DNA of 64,000 nucleotides from CAYUQT01 sp964446835 (GCA_964446835.1 CAYUQT010000043.1:17852-81851), one strand, 5' to 3'. Shown: positions 9,035-17,680, counted from the first letter of the stretch. The notes: a model not told the origin generated them from the sequence alone. A program made the numbers and translations.

Positions 9035-10231
9035 TCAGCGAACTTCGGGAGACGCCTTCCGAGCGTCGGCCACGCGTCGCGTCTTCGTTGCCCCACACGA
9101 TTCCCGGACGATGAGTTCGCAGTCGAAGCTGACCTCGCGCGCGGGCAGGCTGGGGTCGGCCAGGCGTTCGATCATCAGCTTGGCCGCCATTTCCCCGATT
9201 CGCTCGCAGGGTTGACGCATGGTGGTGAGGGGCACGGGCAGCAGTGCCGCGTAGTCCACATCGTCAAAACCCACCAGTGCCACGTCATCGGGAATCCGGA
9301 TACCCAGCGTCAGCAGATGACGTTGGAGATAGGCCGCCACGTGATCGTTGACACATAGGAAGGCTTCGGCACGGTCGTTCTTGATGAGTTCGCATACGAC
9401 GTCACGTTCGTGGACATCCACCGCGTGAACCCATGCCGGATCGGGGGCGATGCCGTGATTCCGCAACGCGTCCTGATAGCCGGCCACCCGGGCCGTCACG
9501 GTCGAGGCCTGACCGATCTGGGAAACGTAGTCGATTCGCCGATACCCCATGTTCAGGAGGTGTTCGGTCAGCACCTGACTGCACCGCCGGTTGGCGACGC
9601 CGACCAGATCGAAACGCGATCGCCCGGGGTAGTCACATACATCGCGATCGAGCAGGACCACCGGGATGCCCGCCCCCTCGAATGTCTCAACAACCCGCAT
9701 GTTGATGACGGTCGGATCACGGGGAAGGATGATCGGAGGGAAGAACACGCCAGCCACGCCGTGGGCGACATATTCCCGGCACAGGGCTTCAATCTGGCAC
9801 ACCCTGGCTTCATCGTCGGATTCAAACGAGGTTTCGGGTGGTTCGTGCGTGTTTGCTGGCTTACTGGCCGGCAGTACACCTTCCAGGAGAAGACGGAATC
9901 CGGCCGACCGGACGGTCCTCGCTACCTCCGCGCATATGGGCGCAAAGATTCCGCCCGGCACTTCGGGCCAGAGCAGCCCGATGGTTGTGCCTGTCTTCGC
10001 CGGGCGGTGACGGACGAAAGTACCCGAGCCGCGCCGACGCGTCAGAAGGCCTTCGTTTACCAACTCCCGCAGGGCTTGCGAGACAGTCTGTCTGCATGCG
10101 TCGAAAAGTGCCCCGATTTCGGGTTCGGTAGGTACCTGCTGCCCCGGACCGTATTTGCCGGAAGCGATGGCATCGCGGACGTGGTCACAAATCCTCTGAT
10201 GCTTGCTCTTGGCGCCCTTGACTGTTGGCAT
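9035..10231 (-). CDS. GntR-type helix-turn-helix / LacI-type sugar-binding transcriptional regulator
   Basis: A 398-residue regulator joining an N-terminal GntR winged helix (about residues 8-75: RICDHVRDAIASGKYGPGQQ, VSQALRELVNEG, RRGSGTFV) to a LacI/PurR-like periplasmic-binding domain (from about 85, with VLLDRDV, HLLNMGYRRIDYV and VALVGFDDVDYA). This architecture is the AraR-like group that senses sugars. The C-terminal domain should bind a carbohydrate ligand released by the local pathway. The ATG at 10231 follows GAGG at a good distance. An ATG at 10252 and longer frames exist but add unrelated residues. A promoter candidate lies at 10278-10306, with a half-site overlapping the -35. It likely controls itself and the downstream nitrilase, sulfatase and transporter. 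Confidence 0.88.
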   Translation of the reverse strand: MPTVKGAKSKHQRICDHVRDAIASGKYGPGQQVPTEPEIGALFDACRQTVSQALRELVNEGLLTRRRGSGTFVRHRPAKTGTTIGLLWPEVPGGIFAPICAEVARTVRSAGFRLLLEGVLPASKPANTHEPPETSFESDDEARVCQIEALCREYVAHGVAGVFFPPIILPRDPTVINMRVVETFEGAGIPVVLLDRDVCDYPGRSRFDLVGVANRRCSQVLTEHLLNMGYRRIDYVSQIGQASTVTARVAGYQDALRNHGIAPDPAWVHAVDVHERDVVCELIKNDRAEAFLCVNDHVAAYLQRHLLTLGIRIPDDVALVGFDDVDYAALLPVPLTTMRQPCERIGEMAAKLMIERLADPSLPAREVSFDCELIVRESCGATKTRRVADARKASPEVR

Positions 10232-10277
10232 TGGGTCCTCGAGTGAAGGCATGTCTGGCCCCAAACGTCTATGCGTT

Positions 10278-10306
10278 ATGCTAACTGGCATGGCGCTATA
10301 TGGCAA
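10278..10306 (-). promoter_or_regulatory. Candidate promoter of the GntR/LacI regulator
   Basis: On the minus strand TTGCCA (10306-10301) and TAGCAT (10283-10278) are separated by exactly 17 bases, giving 5/6 and 4/6 matches to the standard -35 and -10 boxes. Transcription would start about 40 bases before the ATG. Confidence 0.45.
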
Positions 10307-10384
10307 GTGGCTCCCGACATTCATAGCTCGCTCTGGGCACACGTGAGACACATTCTGGGAGAAGTGGATTGATGTGCACTTGCC
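10302..10384. promoter_or_regulatory. Inverted half-sites GGCAAGTG / CACTTGCC
   Basis: GGCAAGTG at 10302-10309 is repeated in inverted orientation as CACTTGCC at 10377-10384. The first copy overlaps the candidate -35 box of the regulator gene. The spacing of 75 bases is about seven helical turns, compatible with looping by a regulator. Assignment to this regulator is inference. Confidence 0.3.
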
Positions 10385-10525
10385 AACCACCATCAACAGG
10401 TATCAACCCGATTTGCAAACTGATGCTTCATATGTCTAAAGATCTATATAGCAATGGCTTATAGGATGTACTGTGGATTCATGGAGGAGGCAGAGGCTTG
10501 AAGCTCATAACGATTAGACTTTTCA

Positions 10526-10554
10526 TTGATGGGTCTAGACCAATCATCTTAAAA
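10526..10554 (+). promoter_or_regulatory. Candidate promoter with palindromic operator in the spacer
   Basis: TTGATG (10526-10531) and TTAAAA (10549-10554) are 17 bases apart. The spacer begins with the perfect palindrome GGTCTAGACC (10532-10541), which extends with symmetric GAT/ATC flanks. The rest of the 10232-10783 intergenic stretch is AT-rich and contains no convincing gene. Confidence 0.25.
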
Positions 10555-10783
10555 GGGGTAGACTTATGATCAGTAGTGTCGGAGATCGCGATGGCCTGCA
10601 AGACAGGGCAGGACTGTGCACATGTCATGAGTGAATCAACAAGGGGTGAGGGGTCTGGCAACTCTTGGATTGCGGTTCTCAGGGATCGATCGGTGGCGCG
10701 ATGGTGCAAGAACACCCTTCGAGATCGTCGGCAGGGCGAGACCGCACTACGCAACTGATCAAGTCTTGAACGGAGGTCCATCG

Positions 10784-13297
10784 ATGAGGTCTATCGGGAA
10801 GGAATCGAAATCGGTTGGAGGCGTCGCCTGGCTGTGCGTGCTTGCGCTGGTTTGTGCGACCCGATCCGGTCTCGCCGACCCGATCTTCGCTCCCGGCATC
10901 AGTCAGGGCACGGTAACCTCCGGCAGTATCGAGGAGGCATCGGGGATCGCCTCCAGCAGGAACAGCGAAGGGGTTCTGTGGGTGCATAACGACTCGGGTG
11001 ATGTCGCCCGCATCTTCGCAATCAATTCGCACGGGCAGCTCCTGGGTACCTACAACATCATGCAGCCCGGCACGACCAACTTCGCCACCGCCACCGATTT
11101 TGAAGACATCGCCATGGGCCCGGGCCCTCAGGCAGGACTCTCGTACATCTACGTGGGCGACATCGGTGACAACGGATCGAGTCGTGCGTCGATCAGCGTC
11201 TTCCGCATCGCCGAACCGGCCGTTTATGGCCGTCAGGCGGGCAGCCCCGTCACCGTGAACCTTAACCAGGGGGAATGGGAATCCATCACGCTGACATATC
11301 CGCTGTTCTTCTGGCTCTTCTATACGCACGATGCAGAGACCCTGATGTGCGACCCGCAGACAGGCGACCTGTATGTTGTCACGAAGTCGGACGACGTGAT
11401 GAGGATCTTTCGGGCGCCTGCGGCGAGTCTCGTCGGCGGAGCCACGGTCGGTATGACCCAGATCGGGGGGGACTTCAGCTTCCGCCGTGCCACAGGCGGA
11501 TGTATTTCGTCGACAGGCTCAGAGATTGTCATCCGCGGGTACTCGAACAACCCCGCTTACGGTTATCCGGCCGCCCAGTTGTGGACGCGAGGGAGCGGAC
11601 AGACCGTCGCCCAGGCCCTTGCCGGGACGCCCGTGTCGATCCCGATCGCCTCCGAGGGGCAAGGTGAGGCGATTGACTTCGACGGGATCGGCAGCGGATA
11701 TTTCACGCTCAGCGAGGGCGGCAATCAACCACTCTATTACTACCAGCGGACCAGTGCCGGCCCGACGCCCCCCATTACGCTGGTGGCCGCCGGCGCCGAC
11801 TGGAAGTATCTGGACAACGGTTCGGACCAGAGCGCCGCTTGGAGACAGGCGGGATTCAACGACAGCGGCTGGACCACTGGAACGGCGCAGTTGGGTTACG
11901 GGGACGGTCATGAGCAGACCGTCGTGAGCTACGGCCCGGACGCCAACAATAAGTATGTCACCACGTATTTCCGAAAGACGTTCCAGGTTGATCCGTCGCT
12001 TGCCTTCGACACGCTGACGCTCAAGCTGCTGTATGACGACGGTGCTGCGGTCTACCTGAACGGTACGGAGATCGCCCGCCAGAACCTCTCGTCCGGTGCC
12101 GGCTTCACCACCCTGGCCACCGGCACGCAACAGGCGCTCGAGAACACATGGCTCGTGCTGACGGTCAATCCGAGCCTGCTGGTCAGCGGGACGAACACGC
12201 TGGCCGTCGAGGTTCACCAGGTCAGCCGGACCGATTCCGACGTCAGCTTCGATGTTCAGCTATCGGGTACGGCTCATCAGCAGTGGTTCAGCCTGACGGT
12301 GACGAAAAACAACGATTCATGGGGAACGGTGGATGTGCAGCCGAACCAGTCGCAGTATCTCGGGGGGTCTGTGGTGACGCTGACGGCCACGCCGGCCGCC
12401 GGATATGCGTTCAGTCATTGGAGCGGCGATGCATCGGGATCGGCCAATCCCACGACGGTCACCATGAACAGCAACAAGAACGTGACGGCGAACTTCACGG
12501 AACTTCGGTACTCGCTGTCGCTGTCATCGAATCCGCCAGCGGGAGGAACCACCAATGCCGTTCCGCCGCCGGGTGGTGATGGGAAATATGGCTACGGAAC
12601 CGTCGTGACGTTGACGGCCAATGCGGGCACCGACTACGGGTTCAGCAACTGGAGCGGCGATGCGTCTGGATCGAGCAATCCCGTCCAGATCACGATGAAC
12701 AGCGACAAGAGCGTGACCGCGAACTTCATCGTCCTCCGATACGCGCTGACGCTGACAGGCAGCCCCGCCGGCAGCGGTTCGGTTGCTGCGAACCCGCTTC
12801 CCGATGGCGACGGCAAGTACGCACTGGGGGCGGTCGTTACGCTGACAGCCACACCGGCTGCCGGGTTCGTACTGGCAAACTGGTCGGGAGACGCCTCCGG
12901 ATCGAGCAACCCCACCACCGTTACCATGAATGGCAACAAGAACGTAACCGCGAACTTCGCCGACGGTCAGGTGCTGACGCTAAACGTCGTGAAGGGTGAA
13001 TATGGAACGGTCACGGTGGAACCGAACCTTCCCCTGTATGCCCCCGGGACGGTGGTGACATTGACGGCCACCCCTATCGAAGGGAAGTCCTTCAATGAGT
13101 GGACGATCTGGGAAGATCCGAACCTCTACCCCGATGCACAGTTTGCAACCATTGATGGCAACCCTGTCCTGCAGTTGACGATGAATCATGACTATACGGT
13201 CGAGGCCGCGTTCAAGTGCGGCAGCGGCCTGCCTCTGTTTATCGCCATGGCATCGCTTGTCTTGGCGGGGGCTGTGCTGATCCGCAGAATGACGTAG
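10784..13297 (+). CDS. Large secreted protein with four divergent InlB B-repeats and C-terminal sorting-type helix
   Basis: An 837-residue exported protein with several modules. A signal peptide occupies about 12-32. A propeller-like region spans 35-330 (WVHNDSGDVARIFAI, DFEDIAMGPG). A galactose-binding-like or jelly-roll domain covers 335-500 (WRQAGFNDSGWTTG, YFRKTFQVD, YDDGAAVYLNGTEI). Four divergent InlB B-repeats run from about 503 to 808, each with a VVTLTA...G..F..WSGDA...V TM..N..VTANF pattern. The tail is KCGSG, a hydrophobic helix (815-832) and two arginines. The start is fixed by GGAGGT six bases before ATG 10784. The repeat DNA at 12569-13227 is nearly identical to that of the gene at 15472. 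A surface-anchored role is inferred; no catalytic residues were identified. Confidence 0.75.
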   Translation: MRSIGKESKSVGGVAWLCVLALVCATRSGLADPIFAPGISQGTVTSGSIEEASGIASSRNSEGVLWVHNDSGDVARIFAINSHGQLLGTYNIMQPGTTNFATATDFEDIAMGPGPQAGLSYIYVGDIGDNGSSRASISVFRIAEPAVYGRQAGSPVTVNLNQGEWESITLTYPLFFWLFYTHDAETLMCDPQTGDLYVVTKSDDVMRIFRAPAASLVGGATVGMTQIGGDFSFRRATGGCISSTGSEIVIRGYSNNPAYGYPAAQLWTRGSGQTVAQALAGTPVSIPIASEGQGEAIDFDGIGSGYFTLSEGGNQPLYYYQRTSAGPTPPITLVAAGADWKYLDNGSDQSAAWRQAGFNDSGWTTGTAQLGYGDGHEQTVVSYGPDANNKYVTTYFRKTFQVDPSLAFDTLTLKLLYDDGAAVYLNGTEIARQNLSSGAGFTTLATGTQQALENTWLVLTVNPSLLVSGTNTLAVEVHQVSRTDSDVSFDVQLSGTAHQQWFSLTVTKNNDSWGTVDVQPNQSQYLGGSVVTLTATPAAGYAFSHWSGDASGSANPTTVTMNSNKNVTANFTELRYSLSLSSNPPAGGTTNAVPPPGGDGKYGYGTVVTLTANAGTDYGFSNWSGDASGSSNPVQITMNSDKSVTANFIVLRYALTLTGSPAGSGSVAANPLPDGDGKYALGAVVTLTATPAAGFVLANWSGDASGSSNPTTVTMNGNKNVTANFADGQVLTLNVVKGEYGTVTVEPNLPLYAPGTVVTLTATPIEGKSFNEWTIWEDPNLYPDAQFATIDGNPVLQLTMNHDYTVEAAFKCGSGLPLFIAMASLVLAGAVLIRRMT
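12569..13227 (+). repeat. 659-bp near-identical repeat, copy A
   Basis: This segment matches 16699-17357 at a constant offset of 4130 bases without gaps. Only four differences were seen, at 12589, 12595, 13174 and 13204, all silent third-position changes. The central 578 bases (12596-13173) are identical. It encodes the last two and a half InlB-type repeats plus KCGSG. Confidence 0.93.
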
Positions 13298-13437
13298 TGC
13301 ACTCCAAGGCACAACTTGATGGCCAGTGGCATGGGAGGACAACCCGCTCTGTGGTGAGTTCGATGACCTCGGTCGGATAGAAGCACATTGGCAGTCTGCA
13401 AGTCCATGGACTCCTAGCCCGCTGGAGGAGTAATACG

Positions 13438-14415
13438 ATGAGCTCGCTGCGTACCCGCAGTCGCATCCCACTGGCTTTTACGCTCATTGAGTTGTTGGTG
13501 GTCGTGGCCATCATCGCCCTACTGATCGCTATCCTGCTGCCCTCGCTTGGCCAGGCGAGGGCGCAGGCCCGGACCGTCCTGTGCGGTACGCGCATCGGGC
13601 AGCTCGGCAAGGCCCTACTGATGTACTCGGATGATTTCGGCGGTTACCCTCCGTTCATGGGTTGTACGGCCGAAGGGCCCTACCTTCCTCGCGATCCCGC
13701 TGAGAACTGGATCTTCCAGTTGCCCACTTCGTGGAGCCCGGATGAATGTCGGGACAGATTCTACTGTGCCCGTCAGGACGAGTGGCCGCTCGAGTTGAAG
13801 GTTCCTCGCAGTGGGACGCTATTCAGCTACGCCCGTTATGAGAACCTCTACCTCTGTCCCGATTTCGAACGCATTCGCGACTCCGGAAAGACCCAGAGTG
13901 TATTCAACCTCACTCGCTACGAGTGGGGCAGGAAGTTTCGCATACCGGGCACCGTGGGGCAGCCGGCCCCCTGGCCCTGGGCTGGCTTCATAGGTGAAGG
14001 GGGATACACGGGTGGGGTGATACCGGTCGGAGATCTGGAGGGGCCGATTGTGAGGGTCGACGCCGTGTATGCGCCGGGCCTGCTGCGGATGCTGGGGGAC
14101 GAACGCTGGGACCGTCACGTCGCCAATCCTCAGAACAAGCCCTGGTGGTGGCTCGATACCGATCCGATGTTCTGCACGCACGACGAACAAGGCCAGTACC
14201 ACGGCACCCAAGTCGCGTCGAAGGCCGCTGCAGGACAAAGTCCGATCAAGTCGGGAAGTGCCTTCTACTACGACGGACACGTCGATCTTCGACGCGATCC
14301 GGCACCTTCCAGCAGGGATGACGAGCGAGCGATCACGATAGACACGATCCAGGCCTATTTCGACGACACGCTGGAGGTGATCTTCGCTCAGAGGGGATTG
14401 CGCGCCCCCTTGTAG
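13438..14415 (+). CDS. Type II secretion-like pseudopilin protein with H-X9-DG-type tail
   Basis: A 325-residue protein with a class III (prepilin) signal: basic leader, then AFTLIELL with cleavage expected after Ala13 and Glu at +5 (residue 18), and a hydrophobic stretch to about 39. It continues with the PSLGQARAQAR segment and a large globular C-terminal domain ending with FYYDGHVDLRRD. This is the pattern of the prepilin-like H-X9-DG proteins that are highly multiplied in Planctomycetota. Their function is unknown, though processing by a prepilin peptidase is expected. GGAGGAG directly precedes the ATG. It lies 140 bases after the InlB-repeat gene and is a paralogue of the protein at 19341. 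Confidence 0.88.
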   Translation: MSSLRTRSRIPLAFTLIELLVVVAIIALLIAILLPSLGQARAQARTVLCGTRIGQLGKALLMYSDDFGGYPPFMGCTAEGPYLPRDPAENWIFQLPTSWSPDECRDRFYCARQDEWPLELKVPRSGTLFSYARYENLYLCPDFERIRDSGKTQSVFNLTRYEWGRKFRIPGTVGQPAPWPWAGFIGEGGYTGGVIPVGDLEGPIVRVDAVYAPGLLRMLGDERWDRHVANPQNKPWWWLDTDPMFCTHDEQGQYHGTQVASKAAAGQSPIKSGSAFYYDGHVDLRRDPAPSSRDDERAITIDTIQAYFDDTLEVIFAQRGLRAPL

Positions 14416-14510
14416 AGTGCCATGCAATGCCGCCGCACCTCGTATCGTGTCCTGCTGCGGGCGAACACGGGGCAGGGGTATTCCTGTCTCTTTCGGCGGG
14501 GGGCAGGGAC

Positions 14511-15047
14511 ATGAAACGAACGTTCATCGTCTCCTTGACGAGGCTGTGCGCCATCGGCTTCTTGCCTGTCCGGGCCAGCCGCGCAGGCGAATCTGGCGAT
14601 GCCGATCTGGTCATCGCGTCAGGTGACAGAACCAACGCGAGGATCGTCGTGTCACCGCCCCCCGGACGCTGGGAGAAGAAGGCCGCCGAGGATCTGACCC
14701 ACCACATCGAACGAATGACCGGTGCCGAGATTCCCGTCCTCCGCGAGCGGCATGCGATTGACGCCTCGCTGAATGCCGGCGCCCCCATGTTGATCGTCGG
14801 CCAGGAGGCGATCAAGGCCCAGGCGAAGCTCGGTGATACGCTCGGTGCCGTGCTGAAGAAGAACCCATACCTACCAACCGACGGTATCCTCTTGAAACGA
14901 GAAGGAAGCCGCGTCTACTTGGCGAGCAACAATGACCCGAGCCACTACTATGCAGCGAGTCGTCGCCAACTACCTCGGCGTCTTCACAGAACCGCTCCGG
15001 AAGTCACCAACGCCCTGACCAACAGAGCCTGGGGCCTGTCGGGATAG
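14511..15047 (+). pseudogene. Degraded N-terminal fragment of a DUF4838/alpha-glucuronidase-type glycoside hydrolase
   Basis: The readable part has a signal-like N-terminus and then a segment typical of the N-terminal alpha/beta domain of large glycosidases: WEKKAAEDLTHHIERMTGAE, PMLIVGQEA, PTDGILLKREGSRVYLAS and NNDPSHYYAA. The homology stops at about residue 150, and the remaining 28 residues (RRQLPRRLHR...) look like out-of-frame sequence. Intact relatives are several hundred residues longer, with the catalytic part downstream. In another frame the junction reads QRVVANYLGVFTEPL, possibly a remnant after deletion. A transposase fragment lies 90 bases downstream, so a mobile-element-related deletion is plausible. 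Upstream to 14416 there is only a weak ribosome site. Confidence 0.6.
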
Positions 15048-15471
15048 TTGCCTGTTCCTTAAGGTGGTTGGCACCCGGCAGCGGGAGACATATTACCTCT
15101 GTTCCTGCGAATTCGGTGTCTTTTCGACTCGGACTCACCGGCAGCCCTGTGCGGAAACGGCGTCCTCGTATTCGACGCGAATGGGTCGTGCCATGCTCCG
15201 CGAACCTGCCCCAGACACCTCGGTATGTCAAGTGTCAAGAGTTGACCCCTTTCGTTCACTTAGTCCATGCATCTTTCTTCGGGATTACTGTTGATGTGTT
15301 CGTGCCGACAGGGTACCCTATTCTTGGGATGTTTTGAGTAGTGGCACTCACCTTTGGATTTCCAGCGTGGAGGCACCCGTGCCCTCTCCTATGTGAGCCT
15401 GGGAGGTCAACGTCACGTCGCCTGGATACCAGGCTGATCCGACTTAGAAATCAGAAGAAGGAGGAACGGTG
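15048..15471. other. Intergenic stretch with mobile-element remnants
   Basis: No intact gene is visible. It holds the transposase fragment at 15135-15194, a TGTCAAGAGTTGACCCC-type end at about 15231-15249, and a strong AAGGAGG site at its right edge for the next gene. Confidence 0.5.
15135..15194 (-). pseudogene. N-terminal fragment of a REP-associated tyrosine (Y1) transposase
   Basis: On the minus strand a short frame begins MARPIRVEYEDAV and then runs out of homology to a stop six codons later. The MARP(I/L)R(I/V)EY...AV opening is the recognisable start of Y1/IS200-like REP-associated transposases, where a YH-containing segment should follow but is missing here. Just upstream on the same strand is GGGGTCAACTCTTGACAC, which I associate with the 5' flank of such genes. 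The rest of the element appears deleted. Recognition rests on 13 residues plus the flank, hence moderate confidence. Confidence 0.5.
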
Positions 15472-17439
15472 ATGAGATCGATACCCCTCGCACTGGTCAT
15501 GCTAACGCTCGTCGCTTTCATGGCTAGCTCTCCCGCCTATGGTGGTGACGCCTACAAAGACCCCATCTATGGATACACGGTCACGAGCGACGTCGTCTAC
15601 CGCCCGAACGCGCCGGTTTCCAGCGGGACCAAGAACCTCTTGTGCGACATCTACCAACCGGTGGACATCGGCCAGGGTCCAGTGCCGGCGAATCGGCCGG
15701 GGGTTGTGATTCAAGACGGCGGCGCATGGACGTCGGGCAGCAAGACCCATGGCCGCGTGGTCATCCCAACCCAATACATGGTTCGGCGCGGGTTTACGGT
15801 AGTCATCACCGACTATCGCCAAATCGAGGATGGCACCCTCCTCAATCCCAGCATCCAGGGCCAGACTGAGTTTGGCACCCGGCCATGGGTTAACATCAGT
15901 GCCGGGCTTCCTTCCAGCATATACCCCGGTATTGACTCCATCCGATCCGCCATCGAAGACTTTGCGGTTGGCATAGCCTGGACGCGATCCCACGCCGCGG
16001 AGCTGGGGATTGACGCCAACAGGATGGCCGCTTGCGGTGGCTCGGCGGGCGGCGTGGATGTGCTGTGCCTTCAGTACAACAACAACCCCGTGCCCGAGGG
16101 CTATCGCGTGCAGGCGGTCATGGGCATCGTCGGGACGATGTTCGGCAACTGGAACAAGATCAACGCGGGCGCGCCTCCTTGCTTCATGTTGAACAATACG
16201 CTCGACCCGCTCATCTGGTACGATCCGGACATTCCGAACTTCAACAACAGGCTCACGCAACTGGGGGTGTACCACGAACAGTGGTACCAGGTGACCCAGG
16301 TCAATCACGACTTTGACTACAACGAAATTGTTCAGGGTGTGCCCATCATGGAGCGCATGAATCAGTTCTTCTGCTATCACCTGGCAGGCGGTCCCCTGCA
16401 GGTGGGCTACACACTGGGACTCGTTGCGAGCCCGTCGTCCGCCGGGACGATCATCGCCAGCCCAGCTCCGCGAAGCGACGGCACCTACGCGGCCGGCACG
16501 GTGGTGACGCTGACGGCCAATCCGGCTGCCGGATACGCCTTCAGCGGTTGGAGCGGCGACGCCTCCGGCTCGGACACCTACGCCCAGGTCACCATGACGG
16601 CCCACCGGAACGTCACGGCAAGCTTCGTTGAGCTTCGTTATTCGCTGTCGCTGGGCTCGAATCCTCCGGCGGGCGGGACGATCGTGGCGAACCCGGCGCC
16701 GGGTGGTGATGGGAAATACGGCTATGGAACCGTCGTGACGTTGACGGCCAATGCGGGCACCGACTACGGGTTCAGCAACTGGAGCGGCGATGCGTCTGGA
16801 TCGAGCAATCCCGTCCAGATCACGATGAACAGCGACAAGAGCGTGACCGCGAACTTCATCGTCCTCCGATACGCGCTGACGCTGACAGGCAGCCCCGCCG
16901 GCAGCGGTTCGGTTGCTGCGAACCCGCTTCCCGATGGCGACGGCAAGTACGCACTGGGGGCGGTCGTTACGCTGACAGCCACACCGGCTGCCGGGTTCGT
17001 ACTGGCAAACTGGTCGGGAGACGCCTCCGGATCGAGCAACCCCACCACCGTTACCATGAATGGCAACAAGAACGTAACCGCGAACTTCGCCGACGGTCAG
17101 GTGCTGACGCTAAACGTCGTGAAGGGTGAATATGGAACGGTCACGGTGGAACCGAACCTTCCCCTGTATGCCCCCGGGACGGTGGTGACATTGACGGCCA
17201 CCCCTATCGAAGGGAAGTCCTTCAATGAGTGGACGATCTGGGAAGATCCGAACCTCTACCCCGATGCACAGTTTGCAACCATTGATGGCAACCCTGTCCT
17301 GCAATTGACGATGAATCATGACTATACGGTCGAAGCCGCGTTCAAGTGCGGCAGCGGTACGGGCCAAATGCTGCCGTTGCTCGTAATTGGCGTCGCCGTT
17401 CTTGGGATCGTCTCGCGCAGGACGTGGCGGAGGGATTGA
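15472..17439 (+). CDS. Secreted alpha/beta hydrolase (esterase/lipase-like) with InlB B-repeats and C-terminal sorting-type helix
   Basis: A 655-residue exported protein. After a signal peptide (to about 25) comes an alpha/beta hydrolase domain, about 30-310. It has LLCDIYQP, an oxyanion-type QDGGAWTSG, the nucleophile elbow GGSAGG with Ser191, NTLDPLIWYDPD and a late His in VNHDFDY. This resembles carbohydrate esterase/BD-FAE-like hydrolases. Four InlB-type repeats follow (about 311-625), then KCGSG, a hydrophobic helix and an arginine-rich end. ATG 15472 is preferred over GTG 15469 because GGAGG is then seven bases away. The repeat region is almost identical in DNA to that of the gene at 10784. 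It probably acts as a surface-attached esterase on plant or algal glycans, by inference. Confidence 0.8.
   Translation: MRSIPLALVMLTLVAFMASSPAYGGDAYKDPIYGYTVTSDVVYRPNAPVSSGTKNLLCDIYQPVDIGQGPVPANRPGVVIQDGGAWTSGSKTHGRVVIPTQYMVRRGFTVVITDYRQIEDGTLLNPSIQGQTEFGTRPWVNISAGLPSSIYPGIDSIRSAIEDFAVGIAWTRSHAAELGIDANRMAACGGSAGGVDVLCLQYNNNPVPEGYRVQAVMGIVGTMFGNWNKINAGAPPCFMLNNTLDPLIWYDPDIPNFNNRLTQLGVYHEQWYQVTQVNHDFDYNEIVQGVPIMERMNQFFCYHLAGGPLQVGYTLGLVASPSSAGTIIASPAPRSDGTYAAGTVVTLTANPAAGYAFSGWSGDASGSDTYAQVTMTAHRNVTASFVELRYSLSLGSNPPAGGTIVANPAPGGDGKYGYGTVVTLTANAGTDYGFSNWSGDASGSSNPVQITMNSDKSVTANFIVLRYALTLTGSPAGSGSVAANPLPDGDGKYALGAVVTLTATPAAGFVLANWSGDASGSSNPTTVTMNGNKNVTANFADGQVLTLNVVKGEYGTVTVEPNLPLYAPGTVVTLTATPIEGKSFNEWTIWEDPNLYPDAQFATIDGNPVLQLTMNHDYTVEAAFKCGSGTGQMLPLLVIGVAVLGIVSRRTWRRD
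16699..17357 (+). repeat. 659-bp near-identical repeat, copy B
   Basis: Second copy of 12569-13227. It encodes the same peptide in the esterase gene. The four silent differences lie near the two ends of the tract. DNA outside the tract diverges at once, although the protein family of the preceding repeat is the same. Confidence 0.93.
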
Positions 17440-17494
17440 GGCGGATTCCACTGCGGCCATCCGATCAGCGTTCGAGACGCTATCTTCAGTACTC

Positions 17495-17536
17495 AAAGGG
17501 CTTCAACTCCTCGATGCAGAGGAGTTGAAGCCCTTT
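17495..17536. terminator. Perfect 18-bp hairpin between convergent genes
   Basis: An 18-base arm starting AAAGGGCTTC is followed by the loop GATGCA and its exact complement ending GAAGCCCTTT. The A/T ends of the stem make it suitable as a bidirectional terminator for the esterase gene (ending 17439) and the minus-strand propeller gene (ending 17681). Confidence 0.75.
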
Positions 17537-17680
17537 GTCAGATGTGCAGGAAAGCCCTTCATAGGAGAGATTGTCTGTCCTCCACCGGAACCTCGGCATG
17601 CTGCTCCATAGCAGGCCAGGACCAAACAGGTGAGGCCTGAGGTCCACTTCCGAGAAGGCCAATCCGCACGCAGATCAGAC

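Noticed and set aside
10479..10781. A 100-codon minus-strand frame in the regulator/InlB gap
   Set aside because: It runs over AT-rich promoter-like DNA and the palindrome at 10532, with no coding signature.
12291..13210. InlB repeats as evidence of a pathogen adhesin
   Set aside because: Divergent B-repeats of this type are widespread in environmental bacteria and do not imply host invasion.
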